From positions 1,240,001-1,304,000 of the forward strand of contig NZ_CP109013.1 in assembly GCF_036226745.1 (NCBI RefSeq): 64,000 nucleotides of DNA, read 5' to 3'. Shown here piece by piece: positions 26,690 through 36,085 of this stretch (within the stretch, counting starts at the first letter, position 1; every line of letters starts with the position of its first letter). The DNA comes from Streptomyces sp. NBC_00683 (GTDB taxonomy: Bacteria; Actinomycetota; Actinomycetes; Streptomycetales; Streptomycetaceae). The notes below the pieces were generated by a model that was not told where the DNA came from, made no database searches, and saw only the letters and a list, made by a program, of their open reading frames with translations. The translations under genes were made by a program, and so were the position numbers.

Positions 26690-27892
26690 ATGACACCCCA
26701 CTCCCCCGCCCCGCTCATCTCCCTGACCTGGACGGATCACGTCACGGGCCGCGAGGGTCACCTGGTCGTCGACCGGCTGGTGCGCGGAGTTTCCAGCGGC
26801 GGGCTGCGCATGCGGAAGGGGTGCACCCTCGACGAGGTGACGGGCCTCGCCCGTGGCATGACCATGAAGGAAGCACTGCACTACGACGCCGACGACGGAC
26901 AAGCGCGCTACATCCCCCTGGGCGGCGCCAAGGGCGGCATCGACTGCGATCCGCGGGACCCCGAGGCGTACGGGGTGCTGGTCCGCTATCTGCGGGCGGT
27001 GCGCCCCTACGTCGAGAGCGTCTGGACGACCGGCGAGGATCTCGGCCTCACCCAGGACCTCGTCGACCGGGCCGCGGCGGAGGCCGGGCTCGTCTCCTCT
27101 GTCCAGGCGGTCTTCCCGCTGCTCGACGACGAGGCGGCGGCCCGCGGGCGGCTGGCGGACGCCTTCGCCGTCACGGTGGACGGGATCGGGCTGGACGAGC
27201 TGGTGGGCGGGTGCGGGGTGGCCGAGTCCGTGCTCGCCGCACTGGACCGTGCGGGCGTCGCCCACAGCGGTGCCCGGGTGTCCGTGCAAGGGCTCGGCAC
27301 CATGGGCGGAGCGACGGCGCGCTTCCTCTCCCGGGCCGGACTCAGGGTCGTGGCGGTCGCCGACGTCAGGGGCACGATCGCCAATCCGGCGGGACTGGAC
27401 GTGGAAGGCCTGCTGGCCGCCCGGGACGCGTACGGGACGGTCGACCGGAGCGCCCTGCGGGAGGGGGACCACGAGCTGCCTGCCGACGCCTGGCTGACCA
27501 CCGACGCGGAGGTACTGGTTCCGGCGGCCGTCTCGTACACCGTCGACGAGGTGAACCAGGCCTGGATCAGGGCCCGTTGGGTGGTCGAGGCGGCGAACAT
27601 GCCGGTGCTGCCGGAAGCGGAGAAGCTGCTCGCCGCGCGCGGGATCACGGTCCTGCCCGATGTGGTCGTCAACTCCGGTACGAACGCCTGGTGGTGGTGG
27701 ACCCTGTTCGGCGACATCGGGGCCGACGCGGAGGAGGCGTTCGGGCACACCCGCCGCTCGATGCGCGCCCTGATCGACCTGATGCTGGCCCGCGCCGAGG
27801 CCGACGGCTGCACCCCTCGGGAGGCGGCCCACGCGATCGTCGCGGACCGGCTCCCGGTCATGGCGGAGCGGTTCGGCTGGTACGCGCGGTAG
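26690..27892 (+). CDS. Glu/Leu/Phe/Val dehydrogenase family protein
   Basis: 400 residues. The dimerisation/catalytic domain carries the glycine-rich lysine loop PLGGAKGGIDCDP and KEALHYDADDGQARYIP. The Rossmann domain has VSVQGLGTMGGATARFL and VVAVADVRGTIANPAGLDV; NSGTNAWWWWTLFGDI closes the active site. Family members oxidatively deaminate amino acids with NAD(P)+; the substrate is not decided here, and the four-Trp stretch is unusual. ATG 26690 has GAGGAG seven bases upstream. A strong terminator follows the gene at 27904. The TetR-type palindrome at 26648 suggests repression. Confidence 0.85.
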   Translation: MTPHSPAPLISLTWTDHVTGREGHLVVDRLVRGVSSGGLRMRKGCTLDEVTGLARGMTMKEALHYDADDGQARYIPLGGAKGGIDCDPRDPEAYGVLVRYLRAVRPYVESVWTTGEDLGLTQDLVDRAAAEAGLVSSVQAVFPLLDDEAAARGRLADAFAVTVDGIGLDELVGGCGVAESVLAALDRAGVAHSGARVSVQGLGTMGGATARFLSRAGLRVVAVADVRGTIANPAGLDVEGLLAARDAYGTVDRSALREGDHELPADAWLTTDAEVLVPAAVSYTVDEVNQAWIRARWVVEAANMPVLPEAEKLLAARGITVLPDVVVNSGTNAWWWWTLFGDIGADAEEAFGHTRRSMRALIDLMLARAEADGCTPREAAHAIVADRLPVMAERFGWYAR

Positions 27893-27903
27893 CTGTGTGA
27901 GGC

Positions 27904-27939
27904 GCACCCCCTCCGGGGCTTCGGCGCCGGAGGGGGTGC
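27904..27939 (+). terminator. Rho-independent-type hairpin after the dehydrogenase
   Basis: GCACCCCCTCCGG (27904-27916) pairs perfectly with CCGGAGGGGGTGC (27927-27939) around a loop containing TTCGG. It begins 11 bases after the dehydrogenase stop. Confidence 0.8.
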
Positions 27940-28068
27940 CTGCGTCGGCGGTCGAGGCGATTTGACGCCATGGCAGCTTCCCGCCACCTCCAATCGCCAC
28001 CACTCCGCCATGACCCTGTCACTCTCGGCTCACCACCCCCTGGGAACACACGAGTTCACGAGGTGAGA

Positions 28069-31000
28069 ATGAGACGGACCAGATGGGCGGCGGCCTGCGC
28101 CACAGCGCTCGCCGCCGCACTTGCCGGCGGGAGTCTTCCCGCAGCGGCCACAGGCGCACCCCCGTTCACGTCCCCTTCCGTGTCCCCTTCCACGGATGGC
28201 CGGGGCCGCACCGTCACCCTGCTGACCGGCGATGTGGTGACGTACTCGGGTGACGGCGAATCGGTACAGATCACCGCGATCACACCGGGTCCCGGCCGGG
28301 AAGGCATGGGCTTCAGCCGGTTCCGGTCCGACGGTCATGAGTACGCGGTACCGATCGACGCCGCCGGCCAGGTCTCTCAGGGCCGCGTCGACCAACGGCT
28401 GTTCGACGTCACGGAACTGGTCGCTTCGGGCTACGCCGACGGAGCGGCCGACACCCTGCGCGTCCTGGTCGCTGGAGCGGCTTCCGCATCGGGCAGCCCC
28501 GGCGCACCGCGGGGCGCCCGCGTCGCCGGCACCTTCCCGACGGCCGGAACCACCGCGCTGAGTGTGCCGAAGAAGTCGGCGAACGCCGTGTGGAAGCAGC
28601 TCGGTACGGCATCGGCGGCCCGCTCCGAAGGCATCGGGAAGGTCTGGCTGGACGGCAGGGTCCAGGCATCGCTCGACACCTCGGTGCCTCAGATCGGGGC
28701 GGACGAGGCGCATCGGGCCGGGCTCACCGGCAAGGGGACCAAGGTCGCCGTCCTGGACACCGGGTACGACCGGGACCATCCCGACCTGAAGAAGGCTGTC
28801 ACCGCCTCGCAGGACTTCACGGATGACGGTGACGTCCAGGATCTGCAGGGACACGGCACCCATGTCTCGTCGATCATCGCCGGATCCGGTGCAGCATCCG
28901 GCGGCCGGTACGCGGGAGTCGCGCCCGGCGCGGAGCTGATCGAGGGCAAGGTCCTCGCCAACGACGGTTACGGCTACGACTCCTGGATCCTCGCCGGGAT
29001 GGAATGGGCGGTCGCGCAGGACGCCCGCGTCGTCAACATGAGCCTGGGATCCAGTCGCGCCTCGGACGGCACCGATCCGCTGTCCTCCGCCGTCGACCGG
29101 CTGTCCGAGGAGCACGGAACGCTGTTCGTCATCGCTGCGGGCAACAGCGGTGACCGCACGATCAGCGCGCCCGGTGCCGCCGATGCGGCACTGACGGTCG
29201 GCTCGGTCACCAAGTCGGGTGAGATGTCGGAGTTCTCCTCGCGCGGCCCCCGCCAGGGCAGGCCTGCCGTGAAACCGGAGATCTCCGCGCCCGGCAGCTC
29301 GATCGTGGCGGCACGCGCCGCCGGCACCCTGGACGACTCGGCCGTGACCGAGCGGTACGCCTCCCTGTCGGGTACGTCCATGGCGAGCCCGCACGTCGCA
29401 GGGGCCGCCGCACTGCTCGCCGAGAAGCACCCGGACTGGTCCGGTGCGCGGCTCAAGTCCGCCCTGATCGGCAGCGCCGCCCCGGTCGACGGCACGACGA
29501 CCGATGACACGGGATCCGGCCTCACCGATGTGCCGGGTGCGCTCGGCACAGCCGTTCTCGCCGAACCGGCCACGCTGGCCGCCCACTCCACGTATCCGAA
29601 CAGCGCCGCCGCTCCCCAGACGCACCGGATCACCTGGACCAACACCACCGCGAAACCCGTGAGACTGCGGCTGTCCACGGGCCGGGGCGGCGCGGTCAGG
29701 ACCGGTACGGACTCCGTGACGGTGCCCGCCCGCTCCACCGCGCGGACCGACGTCGTTCTCGACGCCTCGCGCGTCGAGGCCGGCACGACGTACAGCGGCG
29801 CGGTCACCGCCACCTGGCCGGGCCGCGGCCGGGCAACCGTGCCCGTGTCGATCGAGGCCGACCCCGAGACGTACACCCTCACCCTGACCGGCCCCGCACC
29901 GCGCGAGGGAGCGGAGCGCACGTGGACGGCCGCCGTGCTCCAGGACGAGAGGACGGGTGCCTCGTACACGGTCTCGCTCACCGGGAACACCCCTGAGAAG
30001 GTGACGCTGCCACGAGGCAGCTACCGGCTCATGGGGCACATCTGGGAGTACGACAACGTGGGCACGACCACGGTCGGTACGGCCGCGATCCACTTCGCCC
30101 AGCGGGTGACGGTCAGCGGCGACCGTGCCGTCGCGCTCAGCACGGAGTCGGCCCGAGAGGTGAGGATCGGCGTCGACGACGGCCGTGCCCGGATCGCGTA
30201 CCAGTCGGCAACGGGCATCGCCTCACGGATCGGTGCGGCGGACACCGGATTGATCGCGCCGAGCTCCGCGGGCCAGTACCGCGTCGAGGCGGTTCCGACG
30301 ACGGGCGGCACCATGGAGGGGCTCACGTTCTTCGGCGGTCTGAGCTGGCAGCAGCGGGAGGTCGACGCCTCGGAACCGGGCTCGTCGCCGCAGGAGTTGA
30401 AGCTGCTGCTGTCCCAGTACAGCATCTTCCGCTGGGTGGGTACGGCCACGGGTCAGGTCGTCGACATCGGTACCGGGCAGGACACCGATCCCGCCGCGAT
30501 GGACCTCGAGGGAAAGATCGTGCTGTGGTCCCCGGCCAACAGCCCGACGGAGGCCAACAACGCGCTCTACCAGAAGCTGTCGGACGCCGGGACCGCCGCC
30601 ATCGTCTACGCCGGGTACGGGCTCTCCGTCTACCGGCCCACGCCCGTTCTCTCCCTGGACCGCTCCAGCCTTCCGCTGCTGCGCGAGCGGCTCGCCCAGG
30701 GGCCGCTCACGCTGAAGCTGGACGCCGTGAACTCCTCGGCCGACGCGTACTTCCTCCACCACTCCGTCGACGGCAAGGTGCCCGCCGGAGCGGAGTGGTT
30801 CGACCGCCGCGAGAATCTCGCCAAGGTCACCACGAAGCACCGCACCCACGGGTATCCCGACGACCCCAAGGGCATGTACGCCTGGACCAGCTGGAACGGG
30901 CTCACGCTGTTCCAGCAGTCCGTCGGCTACCGCCCGCCGATGGACCAGACGCTCTACTACACACCGGATGTGGCCTGGACCAGCGCCACCTTCCACTACC

Positions 31001-31791
31001 AGTACGACGTCTCCGACTCCGTCTACCCGCTGGGGACCCTGAGCGGCCCGCCCACCGTCTACCGCAAGGGCCGTACCTACGGGGAGGACTGGATGTCCGC
31101 TCCCTTCAACCCCGCCCTCGGGGAGAGGGCCGGCTCCCCACAGATCACCAGGGCCGGCGACAAGCTGAATGTGGGCCTGCCCATGTTCTCCGACGCCGCA
31201 GGCCACCGCGGGGAGACAGCGCCCGGCGCGGACAGCGGCAGCACCGTGCTCGCCGCCGACGACGGCACCGTACTGGCGAGCAACGCGGCGCCCGGCCGGG
31301 CCGTCTTCGATCTGGACCGGCGCGACCGCTGGTACCGGCTCACCGTCGACGCCACCCGTACCTCCCCGGATCCGGTGACCTGGATGCTCGGTTCGCGGGT
31401 CACCAGCGAGTGGCGGTTCCGTTCCGGCCACGAGTCCGGGAGGACCGCGGCAGCCGCCCGGCTGCTCGATCTGGACTACCGGCTGCCGCTGACCGGGGTC
31501 AACGCCACCGAGGCCGACAAGCCCCTCGGCTATACGGTCGGTCTCACCGCGCAGGGCAGCCGGAGCGCGGTTCCGGTCGCCTCGCTCAAGGTCTGGTACG
31601 CCACCGACGGCACGGACTGGAAGCCGGCTGCGGCGTCCCGTGGAGCGGATGGCCGGTGGAAGGTGACCGTACCGGCTGTCGGCACCGCCAAGGTCGACCT
31701 CCGGACGACGGTGACGGACCCGTGGGGCGCGTCCCTGACGGAGACGCTGACCGACGCGTACAGCTCGGGCTGCGCCGACATCTGGTGCTGA
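28069..31791 (+). CDS. Secreted S8 family serine peptidase (subtilase) with long C-terminal region
   Basis: 1,240 residues. A signal peptide (MRRTRWAAACATALAAALAGG) and a propeptide precede the subtilisin domain. The catalytic triad is intact: Asp230 in VAVLDTGYDRDHPDL, His262 in GHGTHVSSIIAG and Ser437 in SLSGTSMASPHVAGAAALL, with the oxyanion Asn in FVIAAGNSGD. The roughly 750 residues after it are beta-rich, as in other large Streptomyces subtilases, and probably help folding or cell-wall association. ATG 28069 follows GAGGTGA; the frame upstream of it has no signal peptide. Terminators flank it on both sides, so it is a monocistronic gene for extracellular protein degradation. Confidence 0.92.
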   Translation: MRRTRWAAACATALAAALAGGSLPAAATGAPPFTSPSVSPSTDGRGRTVTLLTGDVVTYSGDGESVQITAITPGPGREGMGFSRFRSDGHEYAVPIDAAGQVSQGRVDQRLFDVTELVASGYADGAADTLRVLVAGAASASGSPGAPRGARVAGTFPTAGTTALSVPKKSANAVWKQLGTASAARSEGIGKVWLDGRVQASLDTSVPQIGADEAHRAGLTGKGTKVAVLDTGYDRDHPDLKKAVTASQDFTDDGDVQDLQGHGTHVSSIIAGSGAASGGRYAGVAPGAELIEGKVLANDGYGYDSWILAGMEWAVAQDARVVNMSLGSSRASDGTDPLSSAVDRLSEEHGTLFVIAAGNSGDRTISAPGAADAALTVGSVTKSGEMSEFSSRGPRQGRPAVKPEISAPGSSIVAARAAGTLDDSAVTERYASLSGTSMASPHVAGAAALLAEKHPDWSGARLKSALIGSAAPVDGTTTDDTGSGLTDVPGALGTAVLAEPATLAAHSTYPNSAAAPQTHRITWTNTTAKPVRLRLSTGRGGAVRTGTDSVTVPARSTARTDVVLDASRVEAGTTYSGAVTATWPGRGRATVPVSIEADPETYTLTLTGPAPREGAERTWTAAVLQDERTGASYTVSLTGNTPEKVTLPRGSYRLMGHIWEYDNVGTTTVGTAAIHFAQRVTVSGDRAVALSTESAREVRIGVDDGRARIAYQSATGIASRIGAADTGLIAPSSAGQYRVEAVPTTGGTMEGLTFFGGLSWQQREVDASEPGSSPQELKLLLSQYSIFRWVGTATGQVVDIGTGQDTDPAAMDLEGKIVLWSPANSPTEANNALYQKLSDAGTAAIVYAGYGLSVYRPTPVLSLDRSSLPLLRERLAQGPLTLKLDAVNSSADAYFLHHSVDGKVPAGAEWFDRRENLAKVTTKHRTHGYPDDPKGMYAWTSWNGLTLFQQSVGYRPPMDQTLYYTPDVAWTSATFHYQYDVSDSVYPLGTLSGPPTVYRKGRTYGEDWMSAPFNPALGERAGSPQITRAGDKLNVGLPMFSDAAGHRGETAPGADSGSTVLAADDGTVLASNAAPGRAVFDLDRRDRWYRLTVDATRTSPDPVTWMLGSRVTSEWRFRSGHESGRTAAAARLLDLDYRLPLTGVNATEADKPLGYTVGLTAQGSRSAVPVASLKVWYATDGTDWKPAAASRGADGRWKVTVPAVGTAKVDLRTTVTDPWGASLTETLTDAYSSGCADIWC

Positions 31792-31850
31792 CCGGCGCCG
31801 GCTGACCGCGCCACGGCCGGTCCGCTGCCCGACTACGGACCGAGATCAGC

Positions 31851-31882
31851 AAGGGGACGGGCCCGCGCGGGCCCGTCCCCTT
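31851..31882 (+). terminator. Hairpin terminator after the subtilase
   Basis: AAGGGGACGGGCCCGC and its exact reverse complement abut to make a 32-bp perfect palindrome 59 bases after the subtilase stop. In RNA the centre would open to form a loop. It separates the subtilase from the TetR gene. Confidence 0.75.
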
Positions 31883-31917
31883 CCCGCCATGATCAGGGCG
31901 TTGGTTAGGGTGACGGT

Positions 31918-32529
31918 GTGGCAAGAGTGCGGCTGAGCGTGTCGGAGCGACGTGAGGACCTCCTGCGCGCTGCCGTGGAGCAGATCGAGGTCCGGGGCGT
32001 GTCCGCTGTGCGGATCGCCGATGTGGCATCGGTCCTCGGAGTGAGCAACGCACTCGTGCTGTACCACTTCTCGTCCAAGGAGAAGTTGGTGGCGGCAGCG
32101 TTCGCGTACGCGGCAGAGGCCGATCTCGCCCATCTGCGCGGGCTGATGTCACGCCGCACGACCGCGGTCCGGCGTCTTCGGTCCGCGGTTCGCTGGTACG
32201 CGCCGACCGGCCAGGCCAAGGGCTGGCGGCTGTGGATCGAGGGCTGGGCGGCCTCCTTGCGCGATCCGGTGCTGCGCGAGGTCGCCGGCGATCTCGACCA
32301 GCAGTGGAAGGCGGAGCTGGCCGAGGTCATCGAGGAGGGCGCCGCAGCCGGTGAGTTCGACTGCGACGATCCGATGTCGGTGGCCTGGCGGCTGACCGCT
32401 CTCCTGGACGGACTGGCCGTCCAGATGACGTCGTACGCGGGTCCGCTCTCCCGGACCACCATGCTGCGGTGGACCGAGGAGGCGCTCGCCCGCGAACTCG
32501 GCATCGAGCACGAGGCCCTGACGGCCTGA
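31918..32529 (+). CDS. TetR/AcrR-family transcriptional regulator (BetI-like C-terminus)
   Basis: 203 residues. The N-terminal HTH is canonical (RREDLLRAAVEQIEVRGVSAVRIADVASVLGVSNALVLYHFSSKEKLVAAAF). The C-terminal ligand domain (WRLWIEGWAASLRDPVLREV ... VIEEGAAAGEFDCDDPMSVAWRLTALLDGLAVQ) is of the BetI-type class often seen in Streptomyces. Ligand and targets are unknown. GTG 31918 has a weak AGGG upstream. It is the nearest TetR gene to the operator-like palindrome at 26648, 5 kb away, but a link is speculative. It ends 24 bases from the convergent DUF6745 gene. Confidence 0.88.
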   Translation: MARVRLSVSERREDLLRAAVEQIEVRGVSAVRIADVASVLGVSNALVLYHFSSKEKLVAAAFAYAAEADLAHLRGLMSRRTTAVRRLRSAVRWYAPTGQAKGWRLWIEGWAASLRDPVLREVAGDLDQQWKAELAEVIEEGAAAGEFDCDDPMSVAWRLTALLDGLAVQMTSYAGPLSRTTMLRWTEEALARELGIEHEALTA

Positions 32530-32552
32530 CCGGGGTCCGCCTCCCGGGCGGG

Positions 32553-33554
32553 TCAGGTCTGGCGCAACGGGGCGTAGTCCTCGCCGTCGAGCCCGAACGT
32601 CCAGGCGACGCCCTCCTTCGCGGTCCTGGTCCGGGGCGGCACGCGCAGCCAGTACGTGCGGTGGCTCCCGTCCGGTTCGGGAGTGGAGTTGACGACTTCG
32701 ACCATCACGACGTCCTCGTCGCCCTCCAGCGCGATCTGCCAGAGGATGCCGGTCTCGTCGCGGTGCACGGGCTCGGCTCCCGACTCGGTGAGGTACCTGT
32801 CGTAGCCGTAGTACTCCAGCATCACGCGGCGCAGCTCCGCGTTCTCCTCGTTCCGGATCCGATCGGGGGTCAGGGTCGCCAGTCCGTCCAGGAATTCGGC
32901 GGGCACCGGCATGCCTCGCCAGGCATGGAGTGCGAAGCCGTCGCGATAGGCGAGCGCCGGGCCGTCGCCGCGGTCGAGCCGGCCCGCCTCGTCGCGGTGG
33001 AGCGCCACCGGCCGCTCGCTGATCACCACGGCACGCTCGTAGGGCCACCACCAGCCCGCGTTCCTCGCGACCTCCGCCAGTCCCGTCAGCCGCTCGCCCC
33101 GGCCGTCGAAGGCGGCGAGCCAGGCCGCGTCGTGCTGGCCGAGCACCGCGTCGAGCAGTACCAGACGTACGGCGGACTCGTCCTCGGGCCGCGTGGCAAG
33201 GTCCGTGACGATGCCGGTCCGTATCCGCTCGGCCAGCGCGGCCGTGGTCTCCCAGAGCTGAGCCCCGGTGGCGGACCACAGGGCGGACCAGCCGGCCGGG
33301 CCCAGCTCGTCGTACATCCGCCGCCGTTCGTCCGCCCAGGGGCGGGTGCGGACCTCTTCACGCACCGAGCGCCCCGCGTCCACGAGCTTCTCGACCGCCT
33401 CGACGGCCGCCCTGGGCGACTGTGCCCAGATGATGTGCTCGGGTTCGGCAAGTCCTGCGCTGCGGTAGGCACGCCGCACACCGTCCTCGGCGGCGCCCCG
33501 GTCCGCCTCGCCCGTCGCCGCCGCAACGGCCCGCCAAGAATTCACGTAACTCAT
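32553..33554 (-). CDS. DUF6745-like protein of unknown function
   Basis: 333 residues, no signal peptide or membrane segment. I recognise the actinobacterial DUF6745 pattern: WWWPYERAVVISERPVALHRDEAGRLDRGDGPALAYRDGFALHAWRGMPVP in the middle, and DRYLTESGAEPVHRDETGILWQI plus VMVEVVNSTPEPDGSHRTYWLRVPP towards the end. There is no known activity for the family. The C-terminal part is Trp/Tyr-rich and charged, and no catalytic motif stands out. It lies 88 bases downstream of a 108-residue gene on the same strand, and the two look co-transcribed. They are divergent from the STM4015-like operon at 34150. Confidence 0.75.
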   Translation of the reverse strand: MSYVNSWRAVAAATGEADRGAAEDGVRRAYRSAGLAEPEHIIWAQSPRAAVEAVEKLVDAGRSVREEVRTRPWADERRRMYDELGPAGWSALWSATGAQLWETTAALAERIRTGIVTDLATRPEDESAVRLVLLDAVLGQHDAAWLAAFDGRGERLTGLAEVARNAGWWWPYERAVVISERPVALHRDEAGRLDRGDGPALAYRDGFALHAWRGMPVPAEFLDGLATLTPDRIRNEENAELRRVMLEYYGYDRYLTESGAEPVHRDETGILWQIALEGDEDVVMVEVVNSTPEPDGSHRTYWLRVPPRTRTAKEGVAWTFGLDGEDYAPLRQT

Positions 33555-33642
33555 CGGTCTTCCCCGTCCCCTGTCCCTGTTTCCCGCTGTCCCACGTCAC
33601 CCGTCACCCGACACCCGTCACCGCAGTGCGGCGCCGCGCGCC

Positions 33643-33969
33643 TCAGTCCGCGACGACACGGACGGCCCCCGGTGCGTACTCACGCTGACGCACGACGCGG
33701 AACCAGCCCTTCGGCAGCGCGATCACGGCGTGCTCCTCGTGCACCACGCGTCCCCCGTCGGGGAGATGGAGCAGCATCGGGCCGAAGGGTCCCGCCTCCC
33801 GGATGAGCCGGCCGGGACCCTGCACCGCGTGCGCGTGACCGGTGACTTCACCCAGCGCTAGGACCAGCCGCCCCCGCCCGTCGCGCAGTTCACCCGGTGC
33901 GTCGACGAAGCGTGCGGGCACCGCGGACTCGTCCAGTGCCACGATCAGTACATCGCCCTGCCGGTACAC
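33643..33969 (-). CDS. Small conserved hypothetical protein (108 aa), partner of the DUF6745 gene
   Basis: 108 residues, soluble. The sequence starts YRQGDVLIVALDESAVP and has LVLALGEVTGHAHAV in the middle and VVHEEHAVIALPKGWFRVVRQREYAPGAVRVVAD at the end. The two His clusters (GHAHAV, HEEHAVI) and the small beta-rich layout are characteristic of a family repeatedly seen next to DUF6745 genes. No function is known to me. ATG 33969 begins the unit; the next gene on the same strand is the DUF6745 gene. The gap of 180 bases to the divergent LRR gene should hold promoters for both. Confidence 0.7.
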   Translation of the reverse strand: MYRQGDVLIVALDESAVPARFVDAPGELRDGRGRLVLALGEVTGHAHAVQGPGRLIREAGPFGPMLLHLPDGGRVVHEEHAVIALPKGWFRVVRQREYAPGAVRVVAD

Positions 33970-34149
33970 AGAAGTCTCCCCTCCGTGACGGCACCCGCTG
34001 TGCCGGCCACGGTGAAAACGCTACGGCGCGGGTCTGACAGTCGGCCGCCGCCCGGTGGTGCGGCGGGCCCGCTCACGCGGCTGTCAGTGGGGCTTGATAC
34101 ACCTTGGCGGACATCAACCGTCCGTCCTCAGTTTCAGGAGCTCAGCACC

Positions 34150-35106
34150 ATGTCCCAGGTGAGCTATCTGCCCGAACTGCTCGGCCTACCGGCCGTCGAT
34201 TTCCAGCACGAGACCGACGCCGCCGTGCTGCCGGCAGCTGATGAGGCGGCCTGGCGCATCAGCGTCAACCCGTTCGATCCGGACGAGACCCACACCTGGG
34301 AGCAGGAGTTCACGGCCTTCCTCGACGCCGTCGATCCGGCCGGGGTGAAGGCACTGATCATCGGGCAGTGGGGCGAGACGTACGAGGAGGACTCCTCCTA
34401 CCCCGTCGGACTCGTCGTCGCGGCGGCCGACCGGCTGACGTCACTCGAAGCCGTCTTCGTCGGTGACCTGGAGATGGAGGACGCCGAGATCTCCTGGATC
34501 GAGCAGTCGGACGTCACCGCTCTCCTCACGGCCTTTCCCGCCCTGACCGAGCTGGGTGTGCGTGGTGGCACCGGTCTGCTGTTCCCGCCTGCCAAGCACG
34601 GGTGTCTGCGGGCGCTCACCATCGAGACGGGCGGCCTGCCCGCGGATGCGCTGCGCGGCGTGCTGGACAGCGAACTGCCCGCGCTGGAGCGCCTCGACCT
34701 CTGGCTGGGGGTCTCCGCGTACGGGGGCGACGCGGATGTGGCGGATCTGGCGCCGCTGCTCACCGGCACCCGCTTCCCCTTGATGCACCACCTCGGCCTG
34801 CGCAACAGCGAACTGCAGAACGAGATCGCGGCCGCAGTCGCCTCGGCCCCGGTCGTGGCACGGCTGCGCACGCTCGACCTGTCCTGCGGCACGCTCGGGG
34901 ACGAGGGCGCGGCCGCGCTGCTCGAAGGCCAGCCCCTCACCCATCTCACCACTCTCGATCTGCACCATCACTTCCTGACGGAGCCGATGGAGCGCCGCGT
35001 CGCCGAAGCCCTCGAACCGCACGGTGTGCGGGTCGATCTGACGGGGCGCAACGAGCCGTGGGGCGACCGGGGCGTCGAAGGCCGCTACACCGCGGTCGCG
35101 GAGTGA
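34150..35106 (+). CDS. STM4015-family leucine-rich-repeat protein, copy 1
   Basis: 318 residues, no signal peptide. The C-terminal half is a set of irregular leucine-rich repeats (LTELGVRGG, LRALTIETGGLP, LERLDLWLG, MHHLGLRNSELQNEIAAAV, LRTLDLSCGTLGDEGAAALL, LTTLDLHHHFLTEPM), which would form a curved protein-binding surface. The N-terminal 120 residues hold the family-specific AWRISVNPFDPDETHTWEQEFTAFLDAVDPAGVKALIIGQWG. This is the layout of the STM4015 family, whose role is not established. ATG 34150 has AGGAG nine bases upstream. It is the first of six tightly packed genes; the next starts 7 bases after its stop. Confidence 0.85.
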   Translation: MSQVSYLPELLGLPAVDFQHETDAAVLPAADEAAWRISVNPFDPDETHTWEQEFTAFLDAVDPAGVKALIIGQWGETYEEDSSYPVGLVVAAADRLTSLEAVFVGDLEMEDAEISWIEQSDVTALLTAFPALTELGVRGGTGLLFPPAKHGCLRALTIETGGLPADALRGVLDSELPALERLDLWLGVSAYGGDADVADLAPLLTGTRFPLMHHLGLRNSELQNEIAAAVASAPVVARLRTLDLSCGTLGDEGAAALLEGQPLTHLTTLDLHHHFLTEPMERRVAEALEPHGVRVDLTGRNEPWGDRGVEGRYTAVAE

Positions 35107-35113
35107 TGGCGCG

Positions 35114-36085
35114 ATGAGCGATATCGAGCACCCCGACACCTTCCACGGCCTTCCCGTCCTCACCCTGCCCCGTCCCGACGAGTCGCGTGCTGAGGTACTG
35201 CCCCCGGCGGACTCCGTGGCCTGGCGGCTGGACTGCGGCTGGGAGGGACTGACCTTTCCGGAACTCTGGCAGCACTTCCTCGACACGGTGGACACGTCCC
35301 GGATCCGGGCGCTGGTCATCGGCCCCTGGTGGCCGGACGACTACACCTCCCTCGCACCGGTGGTGGAGCGGATCGCCGCGGACGCGGGTCGCTTCACGGC
35401 CCTGCGCGCGTTGTTCTTCGCCGATGTCGTCGGCGAGGAGTGCGAGGTCTCCTGGCTGGAGATGTCCGACATCACGCCGCTGATCGATGCCTTCCCCCTC
35501 CTGGAGGAGCTGACCGTCCGCGGCGGCGGCGATTCCGTCCCGGAGCAGGAGAAGCTGCGGCTGCGGCCGGTGCGGCACCAGGCACTCAAGTCGCTGAGGT
35601 TCGAGTCGGGCGGCCTGCCCGGCCACGTCGTACGAGCGGTCGGCGCCTCCGAACTGCCCGCCCTGGAGCGGCTGGAGTTCTGGTTCGGCGCCGATTGGTA
35701 CGGCGGCGACGCCACGGTCGAGGACATGCGGCCCGTGCTGTCGGGCGGCGCGTTCCCCCGGCTGCGCCATCTGGGACTGCAGAACAGCGAGATCCAGGAC
35801 GAGATCGCCGCTGCGGTCGCCTCCGCTCCGGTCGTCGCCCAGCTGGAGTCACTCTCGCTCTCGATGGGCACCCTCAGTGACGCGGGAGCGCAGGCCCTCC
35901 TCGACGGTCAGCCGCTGACCCATCTGTCCTCGATCGACCTGCACCACCACTACCTCACCGAGCCGATGGCCTCCCGTGTCCGCGAACTGTGCGCCCGCTC
36001 CGGCGTACAGGTCGATCTCGACGAGGCGGAGGAATGGGATCCGGAGGACGAGGACGAGCCCCGCTATGTCGCGGTCAGTGAATAG
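35114..36085 (+). CDS. STM4015-family leucine-rich-repeat protein, copy 2
   Basis: 323 residues, paralogous to the preceding gene through its whole length: AWRLDCGWEGLTFPELWQHFLDTVDTSRIRALVIGPW, SWLEMSDITPLIDAFPLLEELTVRGG, LERLEFWFGADWYGGDATVEDM, HLGLQNSEIQDEIAAAVASAPVVAQLESLSLSMGTLSDAGAQALL, SIDLHHHYLTEPM. The C-terminus is acidic (EEWDPEDEDEPRY). The duplicates differ in the exposed variable positions, so they may recognise two partners. Its 3' end overlaps the next gene by 20 bases. Cytoplasmic; probably a recognition or scaffold subunit for the two radical-SAM enzymes of the operon, which is inference. Confidence 0.85.
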   Translation: MSDIEHPDTFHGLPVLTLPRPDESRAEVLPPADSVAWRLDCGWEGLTFPELWQHFLDTVDTSRIRALVIGPWWPDDYTSLAPVVERIAADAGRFTALRALFFADVVGEECEVSWLEMSDITPLIDAFPLLEELTVRGGGDSVPEQEKLRLRPVRHQALKSLRFESGGLPGHVVRAVGASELPALERLEFWFGADWYGGDATVEDMRPVLSGGAFPRLRHLGLQNSEIQDEIAAAVASAPVVAQLESLSLSMGTLSDAGAQALLDGQPLTHLSSIDLHHHYLTEPMASRVRELCARSGVQVDLDEAEEWDPEDEDEPRYVAVSE

